This document shows positions 8,522-15,962 of a stretch of DNA of 64,000 nucleotides, piece by piece. The stretch's first letter is position 1. Each line of letters opens with the position of its first letter. The translations under genes and the position numbers were made by a program. The notes beneath the pieces are model-generated. The model saw only the letters and a program-made list of their open reading frames with translations, did not search any database and was not told the DNA's origin. This DNA comes from JAXMCI01 sp046349435 (GTDB lineage Bacteria; Pseudomonadota; Alphaproteobacteria; Dongiales; Dongiaceae): assembly GCA_046349435.1 (NCBI GenBank), contig JAXMCI010000011.1, forward strand, positions 124,001-188,000, written 5' to 3'.

Positions 8522-9657
8522 TGACTTCCCTTTGAGAAATAATCTTCAAGCGTTCCAATGTTCCTTGGTTTAGTATTTAGGTATTCGGCGAGCTGGCCTT
8601 CATCAATACGATTTCGGTGGTACTGTTGAAGAGCCAGCTCAATGTAATCGCGCCCGAGATAAGCAATTTGGGTCCGATACCAGTCGCCTCCACCCCCGCC
8701 TTGGGCCCTTTGATTGGACCACGCGGCTGCAGCCCTGGTGTATTCGATTTGCTCAATCCAGCCCCGGTCCAAAAACCGGCGGTAGACGACTTCGCGACTG
8801 ACGTGAAACTGCTGCGCGAGCTGTTGAGCAGTGGCTTCTGAAGGATTTAGGCCGACCATTGCCGCACGAAGCGCGGCGTCGGGCACGAGGAACTCGCCAG
8901 CAAATTTATTACAGATAATCTCGATACGTTGCTGCTGGAACGGCAAGCGCCCGATTAGACTATTGTCATCCTGGTCAATGCCGCTTGTCTGAAACAACAG
9001 GTGGGCTAGCTCATGAAAGAGTGTGAATATTTGGCGGGTCTTTGTTGAGCTGTTGTTGACGTATATGATGGGAAACTCGTTGTCGTAGAGGCTGAATCCA
9101 GAATAACCCTCGACCCGAAAAGCATCCTTAAACACAAATAACCCGATTTTATGGAGCGCGCTCCGCCAAGCCTTGAGCGCGCCGTCGTCGTCCACCCATT
9201 GCTGCTGTTGGTCAAGGCTGATGCCAAGGTATCCACGGACCGCCGCCGCCATGCGCGGGATCGCGATGTCAGTCGGGAAGCTAAGGTCGCGCGTGATGAG
9301 ACGCGGTGCCGGATTGTGCCCTAGCGTGAGCTCAGCCAAGTTGAGCTGGAAGGCCTTGGCCTTTCGCAGCAGGAAGCGTATCTGCCGGGGAAGCTGATCA
9401 AACTCGGCGTCCGGCAGTGTGCGAAACGACTCCCGGATCGGCGGTAAGGTAGGCGGCTCTGGGAAGAAGAACACCGCGACCGGGATCTTAAATTCCTCGG
9501 CCATGCGCTCGAGCTGAGGGTAGGTAGGTTGCAGGGTGCCGTCCTCCCAGGCAGCGATTTTAGCAAACTTTTGGGCAGCCTCTTCTTGGGAGAGGCCGGC
9601 CCGCTTCCGCGCCCATGCAACTACGTCCTTGCTGACTGGCATTCCCTCGTTAGCCAT
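8518..9657 (-). CDS. XRE-type HTH / ImmA-IrrE family metallo-endopeptidase
   Basis: The 379-residue protein has an N-terminal helix-turn-helix (about residues 8-60, ARKRAGLSQEEAAQKF) and a zinc-protease domain with HELAHLL at about residues 213-219, the HExxH signature of the ImmA/IrrE group. It is the partner of the DUF4411 gene immediately downstream and probably acts as its antitoxin and/or as a regulated protease. The ATG at 9657 overlaps the last 8 bases of the upstream recombinase gene; an in-frame ATG at 9642, just after a GAGGG, would avoid the overlap. Low GC and isolation among metabolic genes point to transfer. Confidence 0.85.
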   Translation of the reverse strand: MANEGMPVSKDVVAWARKRAGLSQEEAAQKFAKIAAWEDGTLQPTYPQLERMAEEFKIPVAVFFFPEPPTLPPIRESFRTLPDAEFDQLPRQIRFLLRKAKAFQLNLAELTLGHNPAPRLITRDLSFPTDIAIPRMAAAVRGYLGISLDQQQQWVDDDGALKAWRSALHKIGLFVFKDAFRVEGYSGFSLYDNEFPIIYVNNSSTKTRQIFTLFHELAHLLFQTSGIDQDDNSLIGRLPFQQQRIEIICNKFAGEFLVPDAALRAAMVGLNPSEATAQQLAQQFHVSREVVYRRFLDRGWIEQIEYTRAAAAWSNQRAQGGGGGDWYRTQIAYLGRDYIELALQQYHRNRIDEGQLAEYLNTKPRNIGTLEDYFSKGSQ

Positions 9658-10210
9658 GTGCCACCGGGGTCGGCACGCGAGAAATAGTGCTATGGCTTAC
9701 GTTGTAACTACGCGCGATGTTCCTAATGCATTCGCCGCGTTCGCGCCGCGCGATTGCCTCGATCTGTTGATGCGGTGTTAACTTTGGCTTGCGTCCAAGC
9801 TTGGCGCCGCCTGCCTTGGCGCGGGTGCGTCCTTCTGCTGCGCGCGCGCGGACGAGCTCGCGTTCGAATTCGGCCAAGCCGCCAAGCACAGTCAGCACTA
9901 ACCGCCCGTTCGGAGTGGATGTGTTGGCCCAGGCGTCGCTGAGCGACCGAAATCCTGCCTCGCGTTCGGCTACTGCCGCGACGATGTTCAGTAAGTCTCG
10001 CGTAGAGCGGGCGAGGCGATCGAGGCGCGTCACCAGAAGCACGTCGCCCGGCGCCAGTTGGTTCATCACGCGGCGAAGCTCAGCGCGGTCGGTTCTGGTT
10101 CCGCTAGCGGTTTCGCAATAGACCTTCTCGGCTCCGGCCGCCGCAAGCTCGGTCACCTGGGCGTCAGCGCTCTGGCCATCGGCTGAAGCGCGAGCATATC
10201 CGTAGATCAT
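9650..10210 (-). CDS. Serine recombinase (resolvase/invertase family)
   Basis: The 186-residue protein has the resolvase N-terminal catalytic domain: nucleophile Ser9 in YARASADGQS, LDRLARSTRDLL around residue 65, GGLAEFERELVRARAAEGR leading into the E-helix, and a C-terminal helix-turn-helix (ECIRNIARSYNVSHSTISRV). Length equals that of Tn3-type resolvases. It lies at the head of the island operon and may have mobilised it, or it may be a transposon remnant, since no transposase is nearby. Intact by eye: no frameshift or missing catalytic residue is seen. Confidence 0.9.
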   Translation of the reverse strand: MIYGYARASADGQSADAQVTELAAAGAEKVYCETASGTRTDRAELRRVMNQLAPGDVLLVTRLDRLARSTRDLLNIVAAVAEREAGFRSLSDAWANTSTPNGRLVLTVLGGLAEFERELVRARAAEGRTRAKAGGAKLGRKPKLTPHQQIEAIARRERGECIRNIARSYNVSHSTISRVPTPVAHG

Positions 10211-10505
10211 AGAAGATATTATGCACCGGATTTTTGCAACCAGGCAAGTCGCTCAACGGGGCGCGATGACCGCCAATTGCGACAGTGACTGCCGTCGTGG
10301 TCTGCCCGAAGCCCGACGGTGAGTCCACGACCAGGGTTATCGGCACGAGTCGCTCACCGCTCAGCCCGAGAGCAGGTTGCGAAAGTACCGCGGAAAGCTC
10401 TCGACCAGCCAAGCAATCAGGCATGAACCGGGATCGGACTATTCCCGAGCTGGTGGGGCATGAACAGGCCGGTCGAGTTCCTCCTGTTCTGGCTGCGCGC
10501 CGGCT
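10211..10505. other. Island edge with possible P-loop gene fragment
   Basis: The region between the recombinase and the carnitine operon holds no intact gene. On the minus strand a frame open from 10424 contains LVVDSPSGFGQTTTA, which resembles the Walker A region of MalT/LuxR-type or similar NTPases (normally GKT), here with Gln in place of the essential Lys. It then runs into the recombinase gene in another frame. It may be debris of an older insertion. Confidence 0.3.
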
Positions 10506-10982
10506 TCAGCGGAAGCCGATCGTCCGCCCGGCATAGCGCGGCGCCGGCAGGCCGGCGTGGCTGGCCGCGATGGCCTCCAGCCGCGCCAGGATCTCCGGCC
10601 GGAACGGCGCGGCCCGGGGGGCGCCGCTCTTGTCGACGTGGAGCAGCATCAGCTCGTTGGTCGCGGCCAGCACGCCGTCCGCCTCGCGGATCATGGCGTG
10701 GAAGAGCTGCGCCCGCTTGGCGTCGTGGCGGAGCAGCTGGGTGGTGACCAGCAGGCGGTCGCCCTCATGCACCTCCTGCAGGTACATGAGGTGCGCCTCG
10801 GCCGTGTAGGCCGAGCTCTTCGTCGCCCGGCGGGTGGCGTCGTCGAGCCCGATATGGTCGATGAAGGCGTCCGAGGCCTGGCAGAAGACATGCAGGTAGA
10901 AGGCCTCGTTCATGTGGCCGTTATAGTCCACCCAGGCCGGCAGCACGGTGGCCCGGTGGAGCTGAAGCGGGGCGGCCTCCAT
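10506..10982 (-). CDS. Hotdog-fold acyl-CoA thioesterase of the carnitine operon (betainyl-CoA thioesterase type)
   Basis: The 158-residue 4HBT-type protein carries the active-site region VDYNGHMNEAFYLHVF typical of hotdog thioesterases. It is the last gene of a run with a carnitine dehydrogenase and a beta-keto acid cleavage enzyme, the same trio known from Pseudomonas carnitine catabolism, where the thioesterase releases glycine betaine from betainyl-CoA. It starts 12 bases after the dehydrogenase with GAGAGG upstream. Identity as thioesterase is firm; substrate is inferred from context. Confidence 0.85.
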   Translation of the reverse strand: MEAAPLQLHRATVLPAWVDYNGHMNEAFYLHVFCQASDAFIDHIGLDDATRRATKSSAYTAEAHLMYLQEVHEGDRLLVTTQLLRHDAKRAQLFHAMIREADGVLAATNELMLLHVDKSGAPRAAPFRPEILARLEAIAASHAGLPAPRYAGRTIGFR

Positions 10983-10994
10983 CGCGATAGCCTC

Positions 10995-11954
10995 TCAGTC
11001 GTTCGGCGCCAGGCCGTGCCGCGCCTTCACCTGGCGCAAGGTCTCCATGACGCTGATCAGCGCGTCGTCGCGGTAGCGCTCCAGCTCCTTGACGCTGCGG
11101 CCGCCGGCCTGCGCCTGGGTGCCCTCGACCATGCGGTCGATCAGCTCGGGCGTCAGCTCGGGCGCCACCAGCTTGGTCCAGGGCAGCTTCAGGGCCGGGC
11201 CGAACTGGGCCAGCATGTGGCGCATGCCCTGGTCGCCGCCGGCCATGTGGAAGATCAGGCAGGTGCCCATGAAGGACCAGCGCAGCCCACAGCCGAAGCG
11301 CACCGCGTCGTCGATCTCGGCGGTGCTCGCCACCCCCTCGGCGACCATGTGCAGCGCCTCGCGCCACAGCGCCTCCATCAGCCGGTCGGCGATGTAGCCC
11401 GGCACCTCGGTGCGCACGCGCAGCGGCCGCATGGCGATCGATTCGTAAAAGGCGACGGTCCGGTCGATGGCCGTCGCTGCGGTGGCCTTGCCGCCCAGCA
11501 CCTCGACCAGGGGCAGCAGGTAGACGGGATTGAACGGGTGGCCGATCACCACCCGCTCCGGATGGGCGCAGGCCGACTGGATCTCGGTCGGCAGCAGGCC
11601 GGACGAGCTCGACGCGATGACGACGTCGGGCCGTGCCGCGGCGTCGACCTCGGCCAGCAGCTTGCGCTTGAGGGTCTCGTTCTCCGGCGCGCTCTCCTGG
11701 ACGAAGTCGGCGTCGCGCACCGCGTCGACCAGCGTCGCGACGAAGCGCAGCCGCTTGAGGTCGGCGCCCTGCGCCAGCCCCACCCGCGTCAGTGCCGGCC
11801 AGGCATTGGCGACGCTGTCCCTGAGGCGCTGCTCGGCCCCGGGCGCCGGGTCCCAGGCGGTGACGTCGAGCCCGTGGGCGAGGCAGCGCGCCGCCCAGCC
11901 GCTGCCGATGACGCCGGTGCCGACGATGCCGATGCGGCGGATCGCTGTGCTCAT
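10995..11954 (-). CDS. cdhA: L-carnitine 3-dehydrogenase (3-hydroxyacyl-CoA dehydrogenase family)
   Basis: The 319-residue NAD-dependent enzyme should oxidise L-carnitine to 3-dehydrocarnitine. The N-terminal Rossmann motif GIVGTGVIGSGWAA is followed by an Asp (WDP) that favours NAD. SSSSGLLPTEIQ, the GHPFNPVYLLPLVEV segment and the C-terminal helical domain are as in carnitine dehydrogenases. The ATG at 11954 follows AGGAG and gives the normal family length. It sits 20 bases after the cleavage-enzyme gene in an operon of three, which supports carnitine rather than a fatty acyl substrate. Confidence 0.9.
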   Translation of the reverse strand: MSTAIRRIGIVGTGVIGSGWAARCLAHGLDVTAWDPAPGAEQRLRDSVANAWPALTRVGLAQGADLKRLRFVATLVDAVRDADFVQESAPENETLKRKLLAEVDAAARPDVVIASSSSGLLPTEIQSACAHPERVVIGHPFNPVYLLPLVEVLGGKATAATAIDRTVAFYESIAMRPLRVRTEVPGYIADRLMEALWREALHMVAEGVASTAEIDDAVRFGCGLRWSFMGTCLIFHMAGGDQGMRHMLAQFGPALKLPWTKLVAPELTPELIDRMVEGTQAQAGGRSVKELERYRDDALISVMETLRQVKARHGLAPND

Positions 11955-11974
11955 GGGTGCGGTGCTCCTGTCCT

Positions 11975-12859
11975 CTATCGGGCCTTCAGCCCGAGCTTGA
12001 CGCGCGTCTCGGCCGGGGTCAGCGGCCGTGCGCCCAGCAGCTGGATGATCTTGATCGCCTTCTCGACCAGGCTGCCGTTGGAGGCGTAGACGCCGCGCTC
12101 GAGATAGAGATTGTCCTCCAGCCCGACCCGGACGTTGCCGCCGAGCAGCACCGCCTGCGCCACCATCGGCATCTGCATGCGGCCGATGCCGAACCCGGCC
12201 CAGACGGCACCCGGCGGCAGGCTGTCCTTCATCGCCTTCATGGTGGTGGTGTCGGCCGGCGCGCCCCAGGGAATGCCGAGGCAGAACTGGAACAGCGGCG
12301 GGTCGGCGAGCAGCCCCTCCTTGTGCATCTGGCTGGCGAACCAGAGATGGCCGGTGTCGAACACCTCGAGCTCCGGCTTGACGCCGAGCTCGCGGATCCG
12401 CTTCGCGCCGGCCCGCAGGTAGTCGGGCGTGCTGATGTAGATCATGTTGCCGTCGCCGAAGTTCAGCGTGCCGCAATCGAGCGTGCAGATCTCCGGCAGC
12501 AGCTCCTCGACATGGACCAGCCGCTCGAGCGGCCCGACCAGGTCGGTGTTCGGGCCGGCGACCTTGGGATCCTTCTCGCCGAGCTCGAAGTCGCCGCCCA
12601 TGCCGGCGGTCAGGTTGATCACCATGTCGACGTTCTGGCCGCGCAGCCGCTCGACCACCTCGCGATAGAGCCGCGGGTCGCGGCTGCCCTTGCCGGTCTC
12701 CGGGTCGCGGACATGGATGTGCACCACCGAGGCGCCGGCATTGGCCGCCTCGATGGCGGCGCTGGCGATCTGCTCGGGCGTCACCGGGATGGCGGGGTGC
12801 TTGCCGACGGTGTCGCCGGCGCCGGTGATGGCGCAGGTGACGATGACCTCGGTGTTCAT
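11975..12859 (-). CDS. Beta-keto acid cleavage enzyme (BKACE), dehydrocarnitine-cleaving type
   Basis: The 294-residue protein belongs to the BKACE (formerly DUF849) family, zinc enzymes that split beta-keto acids with acetyl-CoA. The start MNTEVIVTCAITGAGD and the metal-binding VVHIHVRDPETGKGSRDP segment are characteristic. In this operon it should convert 3-dehydrocarnitine plus acetyl-CoA to betainyl-CoA and acetoacetate. I chose the ATG at 12859, which has GGAGG 8-12 bases upstream, over the longer frame. It is the first gene of the operon; the regulator gene lies just upstream on the same strand. Confidence 0.9.
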   Translation of the reverse strand: MNTEVIVTCAITGAGDTVGKHPAIPVTPEQIASAAIEAANAGASVVHIHVRDPETGKGSRDPRLYREVVERLRGQNVDMVINLTAGMGGDFELGEKDPKVAGPNTDLVGPLERLVHVEELLPEICTLDCGTLNFGDGNMIYISTPDYLRAGAKRIRELGVKPELEVFDTGHLWFASQMHKEGLLADPPLFQFCLGIPWGAPADTTTMKAMKDSLPPGAVWAGFGIGRMQMPMVAQAVLLGGNVRVGLEDNLYLERGVYASNGSLVEKAIKIIQLLGARPLTPAETRVKLGLKAR

Positions 12860-12966
12860 GGGGCGTCCTCCGGGCCGGGGCGTCCCGGCGTCGGCCGCCA
12901 TGCTAGGCCGCGCCCCGGCGGCCGCATGACGAATTCCGCCCTCGGCATGATGCCAACCGACGGGGC

Positions 12967-13995
12967 TCAGCGCAGCGCCGGCATCACCCCGGGATCGACC
13001 GGCCGGCGCTCGTCGCTCGGCGGCCGGCCGGCCCAGCCCCGGTAGGTGCGCGAGAAATGGGCGGCCGAGCCGAAGCCGCTCGCCACCGCCACCTCGACCA
13101 CCGACATCTCGGTGTATTGCAGCAAGGCGCGGGCGCGCTGCAGCCGCAGCTCGACATAGTAGCGCCGCGGCGTCATGCGGAAGTGGCGGCGGAAATGCCG
13201 CTCGAGCTGGCGCAGCGACAGCCCGGCGGCCCGGCTGAGGCGCTCGCTGGTCACCGGCTCCTCGAGATGGCCCTCCATCAGCTCGATGGCGCGCGCCACC
13301 CCGGCATGGGCGATGCCCTGGCGGCGCTGCGTCGCCATGCGCTGGCGGTCGTGCGGGTCGCGGATGTCGGCGTGGATGAACTGCTCGGAGACCGCCGCGG
13401 CCAGGCGGCGCCCATGCTGCAGGCTGATGAGATGCAGCATCATGTCGAGCGCCGCGGTGCCGCCGGCGCAGGTGAAGCGGTCGCCGTCGATGACGTAGAG
13501 CCCGGATTCGACCTCGACCCGGGGGTAGCGCTCGCGGAAGCTGTCGAGGCTCTCCCAGTGGGTGGTGGCGCGGCGGCCGTCGAGCAGCCCGGCGCGGGCG
13601 AGCAGGAAGCTGCCGGTGTCCATGGCGCCGAGCGCGACCCCGCGCCGGGCCAGCCGCTGCAGCCAGGCGCCGACCGCCTCGTCGTAGCCGGCCTCCGGCT
13701 CGAACCCGGCGCAGACCACCAGCCTCGCATAGGCGCCGGGGGCGGCGATGCTGCGGGTGGCGACCAGCGCCATGCCGTTGCTGGCATGGGCGGCCGCGCC
13801 GTCGCGGGTCACCACCTCCCAGCGATAGAGCGGCCGGCCGGCCAGGCGGTTGGCGACGCGCAGCGGCTCGACCGCGGAGACGAAGGCCATCATCGAGAAG
13901 CGGGGCACCAGCAGGAAGCCGATCTCCTGCGGCGCGCCCGAGGCTCCCGAGCTGGCTCCCTGGCCCGCTACCTGGCTGGCCTCCCGGTCCGCCAT
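12967..13995 (-). CDS. cdhR: GlxA-type AraC-family regulator, CdhR-like
   Basis: The 342-residue protein has an N-terminal DJ-1/PfpI-like domain (about residues 22-200; the elbow normally holding a nucleophile reads GAMDTGSFLLA, so it is probably a sensor, not an enzyme) and a C-terminal AraC DNA-binding domain (about 230-325, with LSRAAGLSLRQLERHFRRHF). It is encoded directly upstream of the carnitine operon on the same strand, about 107 bases away. In Pseudomonas the homologous CdhR activates carnitine catabolic genes, so activation in response to carnitine is the likely role. Confidence 0.82.
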   Translation of the reverse strand: MADREASQVAGQGASSGASGAPQEIGFLLVPRFSMMAFVSAVEPLRVANRLAGRPLYRWEVVTRDGAAAHASNGMALVATRSIAAPGAYARLVVCAGFEPEAGYDEAVGAWLQRLARRGVALGAMDTGSFLLARAGLLDGRRATTHWESLDSFRERYPRVEVESGLYVIDGDRFTCAGGTAALDMMLHLISLQHGRRLAAAVSEQFIHADIRDPHDRQRMATQRRQGIAHAGVARAIELMEGHLEEPVTSERLSRAAGLSLRQLERHFRRHFRMTPRRYYVELRLQRARALLQYTEMSVVEVAVASGFGSAAHFSRTYRGWAGRPPSDERRPVDPGVMPALR

Positions 13996-14170
13996 TGCTT
14001 GCTCCGCCCGTCGCGTTCCATCATGCTACGTCGATAACGGTCAAAGTAAAGCCGTCGACCGAGGCTAGGGTTTGGGGATGACGGTCCGGGTCGCGCGCCC
14101 GGCCGGCGGAGGGCAGGGGAGACGAAGCCATGGTCGGGGGACGGTCGCTGCCAACCGGGCTGCTGGCGGC
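13996..14170. promoter_or_regulatory. Divergent intergenic region between regulator and ABC importer
   Basis: This 175-base gap separates the minus-strand regulator from a plus-strand transporter operon and should hold both promoters. The part nearest the regulator (about 14025-14065) is locally AT-richer. I see no convincing -35/-10 pair or clear operator. Confidence 0.4.
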
Positions 14171-15118
14171 ATGCTTAGGCTGATAGCGCAACGCACCCTG
14201 CTCGGCCTGCTGACGCTGCTCGGCGTCTCCGCGCTGATCTTCGCCGGCACCGAGATCCTGCCCGGCGACGTCGCCACCGCGATCCTCGGCCAGTCGGCGA
14301 CGCCCGAGACGGTCGAGGCGATCCGCAAGTCCCTCGGGCTGCATGACCCGGCGATCCTGCGCTACGTCCGCTGGCTGACCGCCTTCCTCGCCGGCGACCT
14401 CGGCACCTCGCTGGCCAATGGCCGCGAGATCGCCACCGAGATCGCCCCGCGGCTCGCCGCCACCTTCTTCCTGGCCGGCTATGCCGCGTTCATCGCCGTG
14501 CCGCTCTCGGTCGGCTTCGGCATCGTCGCCGCGATCCGGCAGAATGGCTGGTTCGACCGGCTGATCAACCTGGTGACGCTGACCACCATCTCGATGCCGG
14601 AGTTCTTCATCGGCTACATCCTGATCATCCTGGTGGCCGTCCAGCTCGGCTGGCTGCCCAGCCTCGCCACCATCAACGACGACATGGGCCTGGGCGAGCG
14701 GCTCTACACCGCCGCCCTGCCGGCCATCACCCTGGTGCTGGTGGTGATGGCGCACATGCTGCGGATGACCCGGGCGGCGGTGATCTCGGCGATGTCCAGC
14801 CCCTATGTCGAGATGGCCATCCTCAAGGGCTTGCGGCGCTGGCGCATCGTCGTGCAGCACGCGCTGCCCAACGCGCTGGCGCCGATCATCAACGTGATCG
14901 CGCTCAACCTCGCCTATCTTGTGGTCGGCGTGATCGTCGTCGAGGTGGTGTTCGTCTATCCCGGCATGGGCCAGCTGATGGTCGACTCGGTGTCGAAGCG
15001 CGACGTGCCGGTGGTGCAGGCCTGCGCGCTGATCTTCGCCGCCACCTTCGTCGGGCTCAACATGGTCGCCGACCTGCTGGCGATCGTCAGCAACCCGCGC
15101 CTCAGGCATCCGCGGTGA
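14171..15118 (+). CDS. ABC transporter permease, DppB/OppB type
   Basis: A 315-residue inner-membrane permease with the family N-terminus (IAQRTLLGLLTLLGVSALIF), the periplasmic GTEILPGDVATAILGQSATP loop, and an EAA loop near KGLRRWRIVVQHALPNALAP. The ATG at 14171 is preferred because the frame upstream is low-complexity and unlike the family; the ribosome-binding site is weak. It begins a permease-permease-ATPase cassette that has no binding-protein gene beside it, unlike the importer at the left end of the window. Confidence 0.9.
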   Translation: MLRLIAQRTLLGLLTLLGVSALIFAGTEILPGDVATAILGQSATPETVEAIRKSLGLHDPAILRYVRWLTAFLAGDLGTSLANGREIATEIAPRLAATFFLAGYAAFIAVPLSVGFGIVAAIRQNGWFDRLINLVTLTTISMPEFFIGYILIILVAVQLGWLPSLATINDDMGLGERLYTAALPAITLVLVVMAHMLRMTRAAVISAMSSPYVEMAILKGLRRWRIVVQHALPNALAPIINVIALNLAYLVVGVIVVEVVFVYPGMGQLMVDSVSKRDVPVVQACALIFAATFVGLNMVADLLAIVSNPRLRHPR

Positions 15119-15125
15119 GGCGCCG

Positions 15126-15953
15126 ATGAAGCTCGCCGGGCACCGCCTCAGCATCGCCGCCCGGATCGGGCTGGCGATCGTCGCCATCAACCTGCTGGCG
15201 GCCATCCTGGCGCCGCTGGTCGCCCCCTATGGCGAGGCCGACTTCGTCGGCGACGTCTGGGCGCCGCCCAGCCCGGAGGCCTGGCTCGGCCTCGACAATC
15301 TCGGCCGCGACATCCTCTCGCGCCTGCTCTACGGCGCGCGCACCACCATCGGCCTGGCGCTGCTGATCACCGGGCTCTCCTTCTCCATCGGCATCATCGG
15401 TGGCTTCTCCGCCGCCGTGCTCGGCCGCGGCGTCGACATGGTGCTGTCGCGGCTGGTCGACGTGCTGATGGCGATCCCGACGCTGATCTTCGCCCTCATC
15501 GTGCTGTCGGTGCTCGGTACCTCGGTGCCGGTGCTGGTCGGCACCATCGCCATCCTCGATTCGACCCGCGTCTTCCGGCTGAGCCGCGCCGTCGCCATGA
15601 ACATCGCGGTGCTCGACTATGTCGAGGTGGCGAAGCTGCGCGGCGAGGGGCTGTGGTGGCTGATCCGGCGCGAGGTGCTGCCCAACGCGCTGTCGCCGCT
15701 GTTCGCCGAGTTCGGGCTGCGCTTCTGCTTCACCTTTCTCTTCATCGCGGCGCTCTCCTTCCTCGGCCTCGGCATCCAGCCGCCCTATGCCGACTGGGGC
15801 GGCATGGTCCGGGACAACGCCCAGGCAATCAATTTCGGCGGCTACGCACCGCTGATCCCGGCCGCCGCCATCGCGCTGCTCACCATCGGCGTCAACCTGG
15901 TGGTCGACTGGTTCCTCTCCATCCATTCCCGCCCGCACGGCGAGGGCGCCTGA
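15126..15953 (+). CDS. ABC transporter permease, DppC/OppC type
   Basis: A 275-residue second permease. It shows a single N-terminal membrane helix, the LGLDNLGRDILSRLLYGART segment typical of DppC, a membrane core, and a C-terminal GIQPPYADWGGMVRD motif. It follows the first permease by 7 bases and precedes the fused ATPase by 9. Together they form one importer whose substrate-binding protein must be encoded elsewhere. Confidence 0.92.
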   Translation: MKLAGHRLSIAARIGLAIVAINLLAAILAPLVAPYGEADFVGDVWAPPSPEAWLGLDNLGRDILSRLLYGARTTIGLALLITGLSFSIGIIGGFSAAVLGRGVDMVLSRLVDVLMAIPTLIFALIVLSVLGTSVPVLVGTIAILDSTRVFRLSRAVAMNIAVLDYVEVAKLRGEGLWWLIRREVLPNALSPLFAEFGLRFCFTFLFIAALSFLGLGIQPPYADWGGMVRDNAQAINFGGYAPLIPAAAIALLTIGVNLVVDWFLSIHSRPHGEGA

Positions 15954-15962
15954 GACGATCTC

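Noticed and set aside
10995..12476. Extended carnitine dehydrogenase frame of 493 codons
   Set aside because: The extra N-terminal part is the cleavage-enzyme gene read out of frame; ATG 11954 gives the normal length.
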